Part shown: piece by piece, positions 1 to 8,626 of the stretch
How the letters are laid out: each line of letters opens with the position of its first letter
Position numbering within the stretch: the first letter of the stretch is position 1
Assembly (NCBI GenBank): GCA_963703555.1
Contig: CAVPEV010000033.1
Span: forward strand, 1-64,000
DNA from: CAVPEV01 sp963703555
Lineage (GTDB): Bacteria; Actinomycetota; Actinomycetes; Actinomycetales; Cellulomonadaceae
Length of the DNA stretch: 64,000 bases
Direction: 5' to 3'
Program-made: the position numbers and the translations under genes
Notes under the pieces: model-generated
What the model saw: the letters and a program-made list of their open reading frames with translations, nothing else
The model's database searches: none
Told to the model about the DNA's origin: nothing

Positions 1-204
1 CGTCATCGGCTGAACACTCCGTGCGAACGGGTTGCCCGAACAGCCGGGTGCTTTTGTGACAATGCGTCGTAAACCTCGCTGGACGGCTCGCTCCGTCAAT
101 GCCGCCGACACCCTCGGAAATGCGCGACGGACGCACGTTCCCCCGGCCAGGGCAGGCAGGCCGCATTTCGACAGCGGCGCCGGACGGGGGGGACACTGGA
201 CGCC
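1..204. other. Upstream flank of hemC, no gene assigned
   Basis: No coding region is supported here. A stop codon at 11-13 or 57-59 could end an upstream gene outside the window, which in related actinobacteria is often another haem gene (hemE, hemG/hemY or hemQ), but too little sequence is present to recognise one. A less GC-rich patch around 50-75 could hold the hemC promoter; no clear -35/-10 pair was found. Confidence 0.3.
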
Positions 205-1227
205 ATGCCCGTGCGCATCGGTACCCGTGCCAGCACGCTGGCGGTCACCCAGAGCGGCCTCGTCGCGGACGCCCTCCGCCGGGCCGGCGTTCCCGACGTC
301 GAGCTGGTCACCGTGCGCACGGATGGGGACCGGCTGACCGGCGCGCTGGCCAGCCTCGGTGGCACCGGCGTGTTCGTCACCGCGCTGCGCACCGCCCTGG
401 TCGACGGGCGGTGCGACGTCGCTGTGCACTCCTTCAAGGACCTGCCGACCGGCGACGCGGACGGTGTGCGGCTGGCCGCCGTGCCCGTCCGGGAGGACCC
501 CCATGACGTGCTGTGCGCCCGGTCCGGCTGGACCCTGGGTACGCTGCCGCGCGGGGCCCGGCTGGGCACCGGCTCGCCGCGGCGGGCCGCCCAGGTGCTG
601 GCCGTGCGGCGGGACCTGCGGATCGTCGAGCTGCGCGGCAACGTCGACACCCGGCTGCGTCGCGTCGCCCCGGGTGACCTGGACGCCGTGCTGCTGGCCC
701 GCGCCGGCCTGGCCCGGCTCGGGCGGCTCGATGCGGTGACCGAGGAGCTGGCGAGCTCCGTCGTGCTGCCCGCCCCGGGCCAGGGTGCCCTGGCCGTCGA
801 GGTGGCCGTCGGGCGTACCGACCCGGTGCTCGCCGAGGCGCTCGCCGTCCTCGACGACGCGCCGACGCGGGTGACGGTGTGCGCCGAGCGCGCCCTGCTG
901 GCCCGGCTCGGTGCCGGGTGCGCCGCGCCGGTCGGCGGCTCGGCCCGCCTCGTCGACGGGCGGCTGACCCTCGACTCCGTCGTCGCCGCGCCCGACGGGT
1001 CGGCCCTGCTGCGACGCTCCGGTTCGGTGATGCTCGGGGTCGCCACGGCGCGGCGGCCCACCCGGGCCGACGGAACCGACCCGTCCACCGGTGCCGGCCG
1101 GCCTGGGGCAGCCGCCGGTGCCGGCGTGGCCCGGGCCGAGCAGCTCGCTGCCCGGCTCGGCACGCAGGTCGCCGAGGACCTCCTCGACGCGGGCGCCGGC
1201 GAGCTCGCCGGCCTGGCGGCACGATGA
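205..1227 (+). CDS. hemC: Porphobilinogen deaminase (hydroxymethylbilane synthase)
   Basis: HemC joins four porphobilinogen molecules into hydroxymethylbilane in the cytosol, the step before HemD in haem and sirohaem synthesis. The 340-residue protein shows the family landmarks in order: the N-terminal RIGTRAS substrate loop, HSFKDLP with the catalytic Asp79, GTGSPRR at 121-127, and Cys239 in GAGCAAP, which carries the dipyrromethane cofactor. The ATG at 205 follows a G-rich Shine-Dalgarno-like stretch. The protein is slightly longer than usual because of an insertion rich in Gly, Ala and Pro near residues 285-312, before the final helix. The stop codon overlaps the hemD start in ATGA, so the two genes are translationally coupled as the head of a hemCDBL operon. 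Confidence 0.95.
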   Translation: MPVRIGTRASTLAVTQSGLVADALRRAGVPDVELVTVRTDGDRLTGALASLGGTGVFVTALRTALVDGRCDVAVHSFKDLPTGDADGVRLAAVPVREDPHDVLCARSGWTLGTLPRGARLGTGSPRRAAQVLAVRRDLRIVELRGNVDTRLRRVAPGDLDAVLLARAGLARLGRLDAVTEELASSVVLPAPGQGALAVEVAVGRTDPVLAEALAVLDDAPTRVTVCAERALLARLGAGCAAPVGGSARLVDGRLTLDSVVAAPDGSALLRRSGSVMLGVATARRPTRADGTDPSTGAGRPGAAAGAGVARAEQLAARLGTQVAEDLLDAGAGELAGLAAR

Positions 1228-2099
1228 CCGAGCCCACCGAGCCCACCGAGCCGTCTGGACCGGCCGAGCCCACCGAGCCGTCCGAGCCGTCCGGACCGGC
1301 CACACCGTCCGGACCGGCCGGACCGCTGGCCGGGTACCGGGTCCTCGTCACGGCCGACCGGCCCGCGGCCGTGGTCGCGCTGCGCGCGGCCGGCGCCGAG
1401 CCGCTCGTCGTGCCGCTGGTGCGCACCGTGGGGCCGGCGGACCCGGCCGGGTTGGACCGTGCCCTCGCCGAGCTGGCCGACGGCCGGTTCGACTGGCTCG
1501 CGGTGACCAGCGGTGCGGCCGTACCGCAGCTGACTGCGCGCGCGGAGGCCGGCGGCACGGACCTGGCGCAGGTGCTCGCCGGGGTCCGCGTCGCCGCGGT
1601 GGGGCCGGGCACCGCGCGAGCGCTGGAGGCCGTGGGCGTGCCCGTCGACCTCGTCCCCCCGGGACCGTCCTCCGCCCGGGACCTGGTCCTGGCCTGGCCG
1701 CCCGGCGCGCAGCGCATCCTGTTCGCCCGTGGCGACCTGGCCGCCACGACCCTGCCCGCCGGCCTGCGCGCGGCCGGCCACGACGTCGTCGAGGTCACCG
1801 CCTACCGGACCGTGCCCGCCGAGCCGCCCGACCCGGCCGTCCGCGCGGCCTGGGCGACCGGCCAGGTGCACGCCGCGCTGCTCACCTCCGGCTCGGCCGC
1901 CCGGGCGCTGGCCGACCGCCTGGGGCCGCCCTCACCCGGCACCCTGGTGTGCTGCATCGGGCCGTCCACCGCCGCCGAGACCCGCCGTGTCGGGCTGCCC
2001 GTGGCGGCCGTCGCCACCGAGCAGACGATGTCCGCCCTGGTGGCCGCGCTGGTCGCAGCCACCGCCCAGCTCCCCCACCCGAGACGAGGTCTGCCATGA
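1224..2099 (+). CDS. hemD: Uroporphyrinogen-III synthase
   Basis: HemD closes and isomerises hydroxymethylbilane to uroporphyrinogen III. From the ATG at 1224, which overlaps the hemC stop by four bases, the protein has 291 residues. The recognisable HemD fold starts near residue 34 (PLAGYRVLVTADRP) and continues through DWLAVTSGAAV, VAAVGPGTARALEA and LLTSGSAARAL to the end. HemD sequences are poorly conserved, so the call rests on these short motifs and on the position between hemC and hemB. The first 33 or so residues are a low-complexity run of TEP, SEP and SGP triplets encoded by near-repeated DNA, not part of the enzyme fold. A later start would remove it, but the ATGA overlap favours 1224. 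The end overlaps hemB by four bases. Confidence 0.88.
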   Translation: MTEPTEPTEPSGPAEPTEPSEPSGPATPSGPAGPLAGYRVLVTADRPAAVVALRAAGAEPLVVPLVRTVGPADPAGLDRALAELADGRFDWLAVTSGAAVPQLTARAEAGGTDLAQVLAGVRVAAVGPGTARALEAVGVPVDLVPPGPSSARDLVLAWPPGAQRILFARGDLAATTLPAGLRAAGHDVVEVTAYRTVPAEPPDPAVRAAWATGQVHAALLTSGSAARALADRLGPPSPGTLVCCIGPSTAAETRRVGLPVAAVATEQTMSALVAALVAATAQLPHPRRGLP

Positions 2100-3094
2100 C
2101 CACCTCTGCCGTTCCGCTGCCCGGCCGGGTCCGGCCCCGCCGGTTGCGCACCGCGCCCGCGGTGCGCCGGCTCGTCGCCGAGACCCGCCTGCACCCCGGC
2201 GAGCTCGTGCTGCCGATGTTCGTCCGGGAGGGACTCGACGAGCCGCGGCCCATCCCGTCGATGCCCGGCGTGGTCCAGCACTCCCGCGAGTCGCTGCGGG
2301 CCGCCGTCGTCGAGGCGGCGCAGGCCCGGATCGGCGGCGTGATGCTGTTCGGCGTCCCCGAGCACCGGGACCCGACCGGCACGGCCGCGACCGACCCGGC
2401 CGGCATCCTCAACGTCGCCCTCGCCGACGTGGTCGCCGAGGTCGGCGACTCCCTCGTCGTCGAGGCGGACCTGTGCCTGGACGAGTTCACCGACCACGGA
2501 CACTGCGGCGTGCTCGCCGCGGACGGCTCGGTGGACAACGACGCGACCCTGCTGCGCTACGCGGACATGGCGCTGGCCCAAGCGGCCTCCGGCGCGCAGG
2601 TGGTCGGGCTGTCCGGGATGATGGACGGGCAGGTCGCCGCCGTGCGGGACACCCTGGACGGCGCAGGTTTCACCGACGTGGCGGTGCTCGCCTACGCAGC
2701 CAAGTACGCCAGCGCGTTCTACGGCCCGTTCCGCGACGCCGTGGAGTCCACCCTCACCGGGGACCGCCGGACCTACCAGATGGACCCGGCGAACCGCCGG
2801 GAGGCCGCCCGGGAGGTCGCCCTCGACGTGGCGGAGGGGGCGGACATCGTCATGGTCAAGCCGGCGATGGCCTACCTCGACGTGCTGGCCGACGTCGCCG
2901 CCACGTGCCCGGTTCCCGTCGCCGCGTATCAGGTGTCCGGGGAGTACGCCATGATCGAGGCGGCCGCCGCGCAGGGCTGGATCGACCGGCGCCGCGCGGT
3001 GCTGGAGACCGTCACCGCGATCCGCCGCGCCGGCGCCGACCACCTGCTCAGCTACTGGGCGGTCGAGCTGGCCGAGTGGTTGCAGGAGGCCTGA
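2096..3094 (+). CDS. hemB: Delta-aminolevulinic acid dehydratase (porphobilinogen synthase)
   Basis: HemB condenses two 5-aminolevulinate molecules into porphobilinogen. The 332-residue protein has both Schiff-base lysines, Lys203 in AAKYASAFYGPF and Lys255 in VMVKPAMAY. The metal-site loop reads DLCLDEFTDHGHCG, so the three ligand positions are Cys126, Asp128 and Cys136, where the E. coli zinc enzyme has three Cys. This mixed site suggests a metal preference unlike the all-Cys enzymes; that is an inference. The ATG at 2096 overlaps the hemD stop in ATGA, preceded by GAGACGAGG-type Shine-Dalgarno sequence inside hemD. The end touches the hemL start (TGATG), so the whole set is tightly coupled. 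Confidence 0.96.
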   Translation: MTTSAVPLPGRVRPRRLRTAPAVRRLVAETRLHPGELVLPMFVREGLDEPRPIPSMPGVVQHSRESLRAAVVEAAQARIGGVMLFGVPEHRDPTGTAATDPAGILNVALADVVAEVGDSLVVEADLCLDEFTDHGHCGVLAADGSVDNDATLLRYADMALAQAASGAQVVGLSGMMDGQVAAVRDTLDGAGFTDVAVLAYAAKYASAFYGPFRDAVESTLTGDRRTYQMDPANRREAAREVALDVAEGADIVMVKPAMAYLDVLADVAATCPVPVAAYQVSGEYAMIEAAAAQGWIDRRRAVLETVTAIRRAGADHLLSYWAVELAEWLQEA

Positions 3095-4428
3095 TGAGCG
3101 ACGCCAGGTCGGCGGCGGCGTTCGAGCGGGCCCAGGCCGTCATCCCCGGCGGCGTCAACTCGCCCGTGCGCGCCTACCGGTCGGTCGGCGGTACGCCGCG
3201 GTTCCTCGCATCGGCGCGTGGCGCCTACGTCACGGACGTCGACGGGCGCGAGTACGTCGACCTGGTCGGCTCGTGGGGCCCGGCGCTCCTCGGCCACGCC
3301 CACGCGGCCGTCGTCGAGGCGGTGCGTCAGGCCGCCGCCCGCGGGCTGTCCTTCGGGGCACCCACGCTCGCGGAGACCGAGCTCGCCGAGGAGATCCGTA
3401 CCCGGGTCCCGGCCGCCGAGCGGGTCCGGCTCGTCTCGACCGGCACGGAGGCGACGATGACCGCCGTCCGGCTGGCCCGGGGCGTGACCGGGCGTGACCG
3501 GATCATCAAGTTCGCCGGCTGCTACCACGGTCACGTCGACGCGCTGCTCGCCGCCGCGGGCTCAGGCGTCGCGACGCTCGCGCTGCCGGGGTCGGCCGGG
3601 GTCACCGCCGCGGTCGCCGCCGAGACGATCGTGCTGCCGTACAACGACCTCGCCGCGGTCGAGGCCGCGTTCGCCGAGCACGGCTCCACCATCGCCGCCG
3701 TCATCACCGAGGCCGCAGCGGCGAACATGGGCGTCGTCCCGCCGCTGCCCTGGTTCAACGCGGCGCTCGCCCGCATCGCGCACACGCACGGCGCGCTGCT
3801 GATCCAGGACGAGGTGCTCACCGGGTTCCGGGTCGGCCCTGCCGGGTGGTGGGGCCTGGAGGGTGCCGTGCAGGGCTGGGCGCCGGACCTGCTGACGTTC
3901 GGCAAGGTCGTCGGCGGCGGGCTGCCCCTGGCGGCGGTCGGCGGACGGGCGGACGTGCTCGACGCGCTCGCGCCCCTCGGACCGGTCTACCAGGCGGGCA
4001 CCTTGTCCGGGAACCCGGTGGCGACGGCCGCCGGGCTCGCGACACTGCGCGCAGCCGGCGCCGCGGTCTACGCGCGGGTCGATGCGGTGGCGGCCACGCT
4101 CCGTCAGGCGCTGACCACGGCCCTGGCTGCGGCAGGTGTCCCGCACGCCGTGCAGTCGGCCGGCAGCCTGTTCAGCGTCGTGTTCGGGCCGGCAGCCGCC
4201 GACCACGGTGCCCACGACTACGCCGACATGCTGACCAGCGAGTCGTGGCGGTACCCACCGTTCTTCCATGCGCTGCTCGACGCGGGTGTGTACGCGCCGC
4301 CGTCGGGCTTCGAGGCCTGGTTCGTCTCTGCTGCCCACGACGACGCCGCCGTCGAGCGGATCGTCGACGCGCTGCCGTTGGCCGCTCGCGCCGCCGCCGC
4401 GGCTTCGCCGCCCGTCGGGCCGGCGTAG
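3094..4428 (+). CDS. hemL: Glutamate-1-semialdehyde 2,1-aminomutase
   Basis: HemL is a PLP enzyme that makes 5-aminolevulinate from glutamate-1-semialdehyde in the C5 pathway, supplying HemB. The 444-residue product has the N-terminal PGGVNSPVRAYRSVGG signature, the PLP-contacting IQDEVLTGFR segment with Asp239, and the Schiff-base Lys271 in TFGKVVGGGLP. The start shares a base with the hemB stop, and a strong CAGGAGG lies just upstream at about 3083-3089. HemL implies that the glutamyl-tRNA reductase HemA is encoded elsewhere, because no hemA is present here. The gene ends the operon; the copper operon promoter follows after about 100 bases. Confidence 0.96.
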   Translation: MSDARSAAAFERAQAVIPGGVNSPVRAYRSVGGTPRFLASARGAYVTDVDGREYVDLVGSWGPALLGHAHAAVVEAVRQAAARGLSFGAPTLAETELAEEIRTRVPAAERVRLVSTGTEATMTAVRLARGVTGRDRIIKFAGCYHGHVDALLAAAGSGVATLALPGSAGVTAAVAAETIVLPYNDLAAVEAAFAEHGSTIAAVITEAAAANMGVVPPLPWFNAALARIAHTHGALLIQDEVLTGFRVGPAGWWGLEGAVQGWAPDLLTFGKVVGGGLPLAAVGGRADVLDALAPLGPVYQAGTLSGNPVATAAGLATLRAAGAAVYARVDAVAATLRQALTTALAAAGVPHAVQSAGSLFSVVFGPAAADHGAHDYADMLTSESWRYPPFFHALLDAGVYAPPSGFEAWFVSAAHDDAAVERIVDALPLAARAAAAASPPVGPA

Positions 4429-4528
4429 GCGTGCCGACCCGTCGTGACGACCATCGCGTGGACGAGCTCTGCACCGATCCGCGAGCGCGGCCAGGCCTGA
4501 ACGGCGGGACGTAGGTCTCTGCGAGGGA

Positions 4529-4543
4529 TACCCCTAGGGGGTA
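4529..4543. promoter_or_regulatory. CsoR operator
   Basis: A perfect palindrome TACCCC-TAG-GGGGTA sits about 75 bases upstream of the csoR start. It matches the known CsoR operator form, a GC-rich inverted repeat with TACCCC/GGGGTA arms. It should make the csoR-copZ-copA operon self-repressed and released by Cu(I). The neighbouring TAATGTTT, the least GC-rich stretch of this gap, probably belongs to the promoter core. Confidence 0.85.
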
Positions 4544-4618
4544 ATGTTTCGGGCACGACAAGCGGTCCCGGCCGGCATCCGTGCGGGGTGCGACCGGCCG
4601 CGCCGAGGAGGGTCACCG

Positions 4619-4900
4619 ATGCATGGCTACACCGACCGCAAGGACGAGTACCTCAAGCGCCTCGCCCGCATCGAGGGGCAGGTCCGTGGGTTGTCCCGGA
4701 TGGTCGACGAGGACGTGTACTGCATCGACATCCTCACCCAGGTCGCTGCGGTGACGAAGGCCCTGCAGGCCGTCAGCATCGGGCTGGTCGAGGACCACCT
4801 CGGCCACTGCGTCGTCGACGCCGCCCGCCGGTCCCCCGAGGAGGGCGCGGACAAGGTCCGTGAGGCCGCCGACGCGATCGCCCGCCTCGTCCGCAGCTGA
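4619..4900 (+). CDS. csoR: Copper-sensing transcriptional repressor CsoR
   Basis: CsoR is an all-helical repressor that leaves DNA when it binds Cu(I). The 93-residue protein has the Cu(I)-binding Cys-His-Cys triad, Cys35 in VYCIDIL and His60/Cys64 in VEDHLGHC. The start region DRKDEYLKRLARIEGQVRGLSRM is typical of the family. The reading frame is open further upstream, but the ATG at 4619 is chosen because it gives the normal family length and follows a GAGGAGGG Shine-Dalgarno sequence at 4604-4611. The CsoR palindrome lies in its leader. It heads an operon with copZ and copA. Confidence 0.94.
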   Translation: MHGYTDRKDEYLKRLARIEGQVRGLSRMVDEDVYCIDILTQVAAVTKALQAVSIGLVEDHLGHCVVDAARRSPEEGADKVREAADAIARLVRS

Positions 4901-4924
4901 CCCACGACCCACCACCCGCGCCTT

Positions 4925-4960
4925 TCCCACGACCATCTCCAGTCCCACGACCATCTCCAG
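4925..4960 (+). repeat. 18-bp perfect tandem duplication upstream of copZ
   Basis: The 18-mer TCCCACGACCATCTCCAG occurs twice back to back (4925-4942 and 4943-4960) in the csoR-copZ gap. The last bases of the second copy supply part of the copZ Shine-Dalgarno sequence AGGAG. Identical copies suggest a recent slippage duplication. Confidence 0.9.
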
Positions 4961-4969
4961 GAGCTGACC

Positions 4970-5203
4970 ATGAGCACCACGACCACCCTCTCCGTCGACG
5001 GCATGACCTGCGAGCACTGCGTGCATGCCGTGACGACCGAGCTGTCCGCACTGCCCGGGGTCACCGACGTGACCGTCGACCTCGTCCCCGGCGGTTCCAC
5101 CCCCGTCACGGTCGTCTCCGACGCCCCGCTCGACGAGGCGGCCGTGGCGGCAGCCATCGACGAGGCCGGGTACGCCCTGACCCCGCGCGGGTCGTTGCTG
5201 TGA
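4970..5203 (+). CDS. copZ: Copper chaperone, heavy-metal-associated domain
   Basis: This 77-residue single-domain protein has the ferredoxin-like HMA fold with the metal-binding motif GMTCEHC (Cys14, Cys17) on the first loop. CopZ-type proteins carry Cu(I) in the cytosol and hand it to the CopA ATPase and CsoR. The ATG at 4970 follows AGGAGCTGACC. Its stop overlaps the copA GTG start (GTGA), which ties chaperone and pump expression together. Confidence 0.92.
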   Translation: MSTTTTLSVDGMTCEHCVHAVTTELSALPGVTDVTVDLVPGGSTPVTVVSDAPLDEAAVAAAIDEAGYALTPRGSLL

Positions 5204-7650
5204 CCGGTAGCGGTCCGGCCACCACCGCCACCCCGCTGGTCGAGGTCGACCTCGCCGTCCAGGGCATGACGTGCGCGTCCTGCGTGGCCCGCGTGGAGAA
5301 GCGGCTCAACCGCGTCCCCGGTGCGCACGCCACGGTGAACCTCGCCCTGGAGACCGCGCACGTCGAGCTCCTGACGCAGGCCGACGGCGAGCCGGCGAGC
5401 GCGACGGCCCTCGTCGAGGCGGTGCGGGCGGCGGGCTACGACGCCCGGGTCACCCGGGTCCGGGACCTCGCCGGTGCGGCGCACGGCACGGCCGTCCCGG
5501 CCGCGGCGCCGGCCGGCACCGGGACGGCCACGGCCGACACCCGGACCGTCCAGGCCGTCCTGTCCGGCAGCGCGCCGCCTGCCGGCTCCGCGCCGGACGT
5601 CGAGGCGGACACCTCCGCCCCGACCGACACCCGCGGACCTGACCTGCTCCGCCGCCTGCGGGTCGCGGCCGTGCTCTCGGTGCCCGTCGTCGCGCTGTCC
5701 ATGGTGCCCGCCCTGCAGTTCCCCGGCTGGCAGTGGGTGGTGGCCGTGCTCGCCCTGCCGGTGGCCACCTGGGCCGCTTGGCCGTTCCACCGGGCCGCCT
5801 GGCGGGCCGCCCGGCACGGCTCCTCCACCATGGACACCCTGGTCTCGCTGGGCATCGTGGCTGCCACCGGCTGGTCCCTGTGGGCGCTGCTGTTCGGCGG
5901 TGCCGGCGAGACCGGCATGACGATGCGCCCCGCGCTGTGGCCGGCGGCCTCCGACGGCGGCATGGCCGTGCCCGAGCTGTACTTCGAGGTCGCAGCGGTC
6001 GTCACCACCTTCCTGCTCGCCGGGCGGTACCTGGAGCACCGGTCGCGGCGCAGCGCCGGCGACGCCCTGCGGGCCCTGCTCGACCTCGGCGCCAAGGATG
6101 TGGCGCTCCTGGTCACCGGCCCGGACGGACGACGCAGCGAGCAGCGGGTGCCGATCTCCCGGCTGCGGGTGGGCGACGAGTTCGCCGTCCGCCCCGGGGA
6201 GAAGCTCGCCACCGACGGCGTGGTCGTCTCCGGCGGCAGCGCGGTCGACGCGTCCCTGCTCACCGGCGAGCCCGTGCCGGTCGACGTCGGCCCCGGGGAC
6301 GAGGTCACCGGGGCCACCTTGAACACCTCCGGGCACCTCGTGGTCCGCGCCACGCGGGTCGGCGAGGAGACCCGGCTGGCCCAGATCGGCCGCCTGGTCG
6401 CCGCCGCGCAGACGGGCAAGGCACCCGTGCAGCGGCTCGCGGACCGCATCTCGGCCGTGTTCGTGCCGATCGTCCTGGTGCTGGCCCTGCTCACCCTCGG
6501 CGTCTGGCTGCTGCGCGGCGCGCCCGTGCAGGCCGCCTTCACCGCGGCCGTCGCGGTGCTCATCATCGCCTGCCCGTGCGCGCTGGGCCTGGCCACCCCG
6601 ACCGCGCTGCTCGTCGGCACCGGCCGGGGCGCCCAGAAGGGCATCCTCATCAAGGGTCCGGAGATCCTCGAGGAGACCCGGCGGGTGGACACCATCGTGC
6701 TGGACAAGACCGGCACGGTGACGCAGGGCCGGATGACGCTGGTCGACGTGCTCGCCACCGACGCCGGCACCGACCCGGCCGAGGCCCTGCGCCTCGCCGG
6801 CGCGGTGGAGGCGCTGTCCGAGCACCCGATCGCCCGCGCCGTGGCCGACGGCACCGGCCCAGCCGCGAGCCCCGCGGTGTCGGCTGCCCCCCGGCCGGAG
6901 GTGACCGACTTCGACTCGGCGCCGGGCGGTGGCGTGTCCGGGCTCGTGCACGGCCCCGCCGGCACCCGCCGCGTGCTCGTGGGACGTGCCGGCTGGCTGG
7001 CCGGGCAGGGCGTGGCCACCGAGGCCGTGGCGGAGCAGGTCCGCCGGGCCGCGGTCGACGGCGCCACCGTCGTCGTGGTCGCCTGGGACCGGACGGTCCA
7101 GGCCGTCCTCGTCCTGCGGGACCCGGTCAAGGCGACCTCGGCCCAGGCCGTGGCCGAGCTGCGGGCCCTCGGCCTGCGCCCGGTGCTGCTCACCGGGGAC
7201 AACGAGGGCGCCGCCCGGCACGTCGCGCGGGAGGTCGGCATCGACGACGTCCGCGCCGAGGTGCTGCCGGCGGACAAGGTCGAGGTGGTCCGCCGCCTGC
7301 AGGCCGGGGGCGCCCGGGTCGCGATGGTCGGCGACGGCGTCAACGACGCCGCCGCCCTGGCCGCCGCCGACCTCGGGATGGCCATGGGCACCGGCACGGA
7401 CGTGGCCATCGAGGCCGCGGACATCACCTTGGTGCGCGGCGACCTGTCCGCGGCGGCGCAGGCCGTCCGGCTGTCCCGCGCCACCCTGCGGATCATCCGG
7501 CAGAACCTGTTCTGGGCCTTCGGCTACAACGTGGCCGCGATCCCGCTCGCCGCAGCCGGTCTGCTCAACCCCATGATCGCCGGCGCCGCGATGGCGTTCT
7601 CCTCGGTGCTCGTGGTGAGCAACTCCCTGCGGCTGCGCCGCGCGCTCTAG
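5200..7650 (+). CDS. copA: Cu(I)-exporting P1B-type ATPase
   Basis: CopA pumps Cu(I) out across the cytoplasmic membrane. The 816-residue protein has one N-terminal HMA domain with GMTCASC (Cys25, Cys28), then membrane helices, the actuator motif TGE at 355-357, the transport motif Cys458-Pro-Cys460, the phosphorylated Asp502 in DKTGT, the His542-Pro pair, and the hinge GDGVNDAAAL starting at 711. The last two helices hold YN (in FGYNVAAIP) and MAFSS, which together with CPC define the Cu(I)-specific P1B-1 group. A poorly conserved linker rich in Ala, Thr and Gly (about residues 95-145) joins the HMA domain to the first helix. The GTG start overlaps the copZ stop by four bases. Confidence 0.96.
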   Translation: MTGSGPATTATPLVEVDLAVQGMTCASCVARVEKRLNRVPGAHATVNLALETAHVELLTQADGEPASATALVEAVRAAGYDARVTRVRDLAGAAHGTAVPAAAPAGTGTATADTRTVQAVLSGSAPPAGSAPDVEADTSAPTDTRGPDLLRRLRVAAVLSVPVVALSMVPALQFPGWQWVVAVLALPVATWAAWPFHRAAWRAARHGSSTMDTLVSLGIVAATGWSLWALLFGGAGETGMTMRPALWPAASDGGMAVPELYFEVAAVVTTFLLAGRYLEHRSRRSAGDALRALLDLGAKDVALLVTGPDGRRSEQRVPISRLRVGDEFAVRPGEKLATDGVVVSGGSAVDASLLTGEPVPVDVGPGDEVTGATLNTSGHLVVRATRVGEETRLAQIGRLVAAAQTGKAPVQRLADRISAVFVPIVLVLALLTLGVWLLRGAPVQAAFTAAVAVLIIACPCALGLATPTALLVGTGRGAQKGILIKGPEILEETRRVDTIVLDKTGTVTQGRMTLVDVLATDAGTDPAEALRLAGAVEALSEHPIARAVADGTGPAASPAVSAAPRPEVTDFDSAPGGGVSGLVHGPAGTRRVLVGRAGWLAGQGVATEAVAEQVRRAAVDGATVVVVAWDRTVQAVLVLRDPVKATSAQAVAELRALGLRPVLLTGDNEGAARHVAREVGIDDVRAEVLPADKVEVVRRLQAGGARVAMVGDGVNDAAALAAADLGMAMGTGTDVAIEAADITLVRGDLSAAAQAVRLSRATLRIIRQNLFWAFGYNVAAIPLAAAGLLNPMIAGAAMAFSSVLVVSNSLRLRRAL

Positions 7651-7720
7651 CCGTACTCGGCCGTCACGTTGGTGACAGTCGGCCGGACGGGAGACGTCGC
7701 ACGCCGGCCGGACGGCCCCC

Positions 7721-7732
7721 TACCGTGTCGCC
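7721..7732 (+). promoter_or_regulatory. Candidate leaderless promoter (-10 TACCGT, 6-nt gap)
   Basis: TACCGT at 7721-7726 ends six bases before the GTG at 7733, with no Shine-Dalgarno sequence between. The spacing puts the expected transcript start at or next to the first base of the start codon. Confidence 0.5.
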
Positions 7733-8599
7733 GTGACCCCTGCTGACCCGACCCCGCCGACCGCGGACCCTCGGTCCCCCGCGACACCGCACCAGGTGGC
7801 CCGGGGGGCCGAGCCGGCCGATCTGCCCGTCGCCGGCGGGCCTGCCCTGCCCCGCCGCCTGACCGCGGAGATCTGGATCGTCCTCGGGCTGTCCCTCGGC
7901 CGGTCAGGGATCTATGCGCTGGTCGACATCGTGGCAAGGCTGACGGCCGGGCCGCCGCTCGCCGACCAGTCCGCCACGCTGAACCCCAGCCGGTCCCCGC
8001 GCCCGCTGCTCGACCTCGTCTACCAGCTGCTGTCGATCGGCTTCGCGCTGGTGCCGGTGGCGCTCGCGCTGTACCTGCTGTCCGCGTCCGGGCGCAGCGC
8101 GATCCGGCGGATCGGCCTGGAGCTGTCCCGGCCGGGCCGCGACCTCGGCCTGGGAATCGGGCTCGGCGCGCTCATCGGCATCCCCGGCCTGGCGTTCTAC
8201 GCGCTGGGCCGCACGCTCGGCATCACCGTCCAGGTGCAGGCCTCCGCACTCGGCAGCGCCTGGTGGTCCATCCCGGTGCTCGTGGCCGCGGCACTGCAGA
8301 ACGCCCTGCTCGAGGAGGTCGTCGCGGTCGGCTACCTCATGGAACGGCTGCGCGACCTGCGCTGGCGGACCCCGGCGATCATCGCGGCCAGCGCCCTGCT
8401 GCGCGGCAGCTACCACCTCTACCAGGGCATCGGACCGTTCATCGGCAACGCCGTCATGGGCGTGGTGTTCGCGATCGTCTACCAGCGCCGCGGTCGGGTG
8501 CTCCCGCTGGTCGTGGCCCACACGCTGCTCGACGTCGTCGCGTTCGTCGGCTACGCCCTGCTGCCCGCGGCGTGGCTGGCCGCCCTGCACCTGGCGTGA
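7733..8599 (+). CDS. CPBP family intramembrane metalloprotease
   Basis: This 288-residue membrane protein has about 45 polar residues rich in Pro and Ala, then several hydrophobic helices. The C-terminal half has the CPBP (Abi/CAAX protease) motifs: NALLEEVVAVGYL with the adjacent Glu pair, RGSYHLYQG with a catalytic-type His, and HTLLDVVAF. Members cleave or otherwise process membrane substrates; in bacteria the substrate is usually unknown and is unknown here. The GTG start at 7733 is chosen because a TACCGT hexamer precedes it by six bases, a pattern seen at other genes in the window. The gene converges with the HdeD-like gene on the other strand. Confidence 0.85.
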   Translation: MTPADPTPPTADPRSPATPHQVARGAEPADLPVAGGPALPRRLTAEIWIVLGLSLGRSGIYALVDIVARLTAGPPLADQSATLNPSRSPRPLLDLVYQLLSIGFALVPVALALYLLSASGRSAIRRIGLELSRPGRDLGLGIGLGALIGIPGLAFYALGRTLGITVQVQASALGSAWWSIPVLVAAALQNALLEEVVAVGYLMERLRDLRWRTPAIIAASALLRGSYHLYQGIGPFIGNAVMGVVFAIVYQRRGRVLPLVVAHTLLDVVAFVGYALLPAAWLAALHLA

Positions 8600-8626
8600 C
8601 GCCGACCGCCACCCTGCGCCGGAGCC

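Noticed and set aside
4627..7221. Very long open frame on the minus strand opposite csoR-copZ-copA
   Set aside because: It is opposite genes with full motif sets, is rich in Gly, Arg and His, and has no recognisable domain. Long antisense frames are expected at this GC content.
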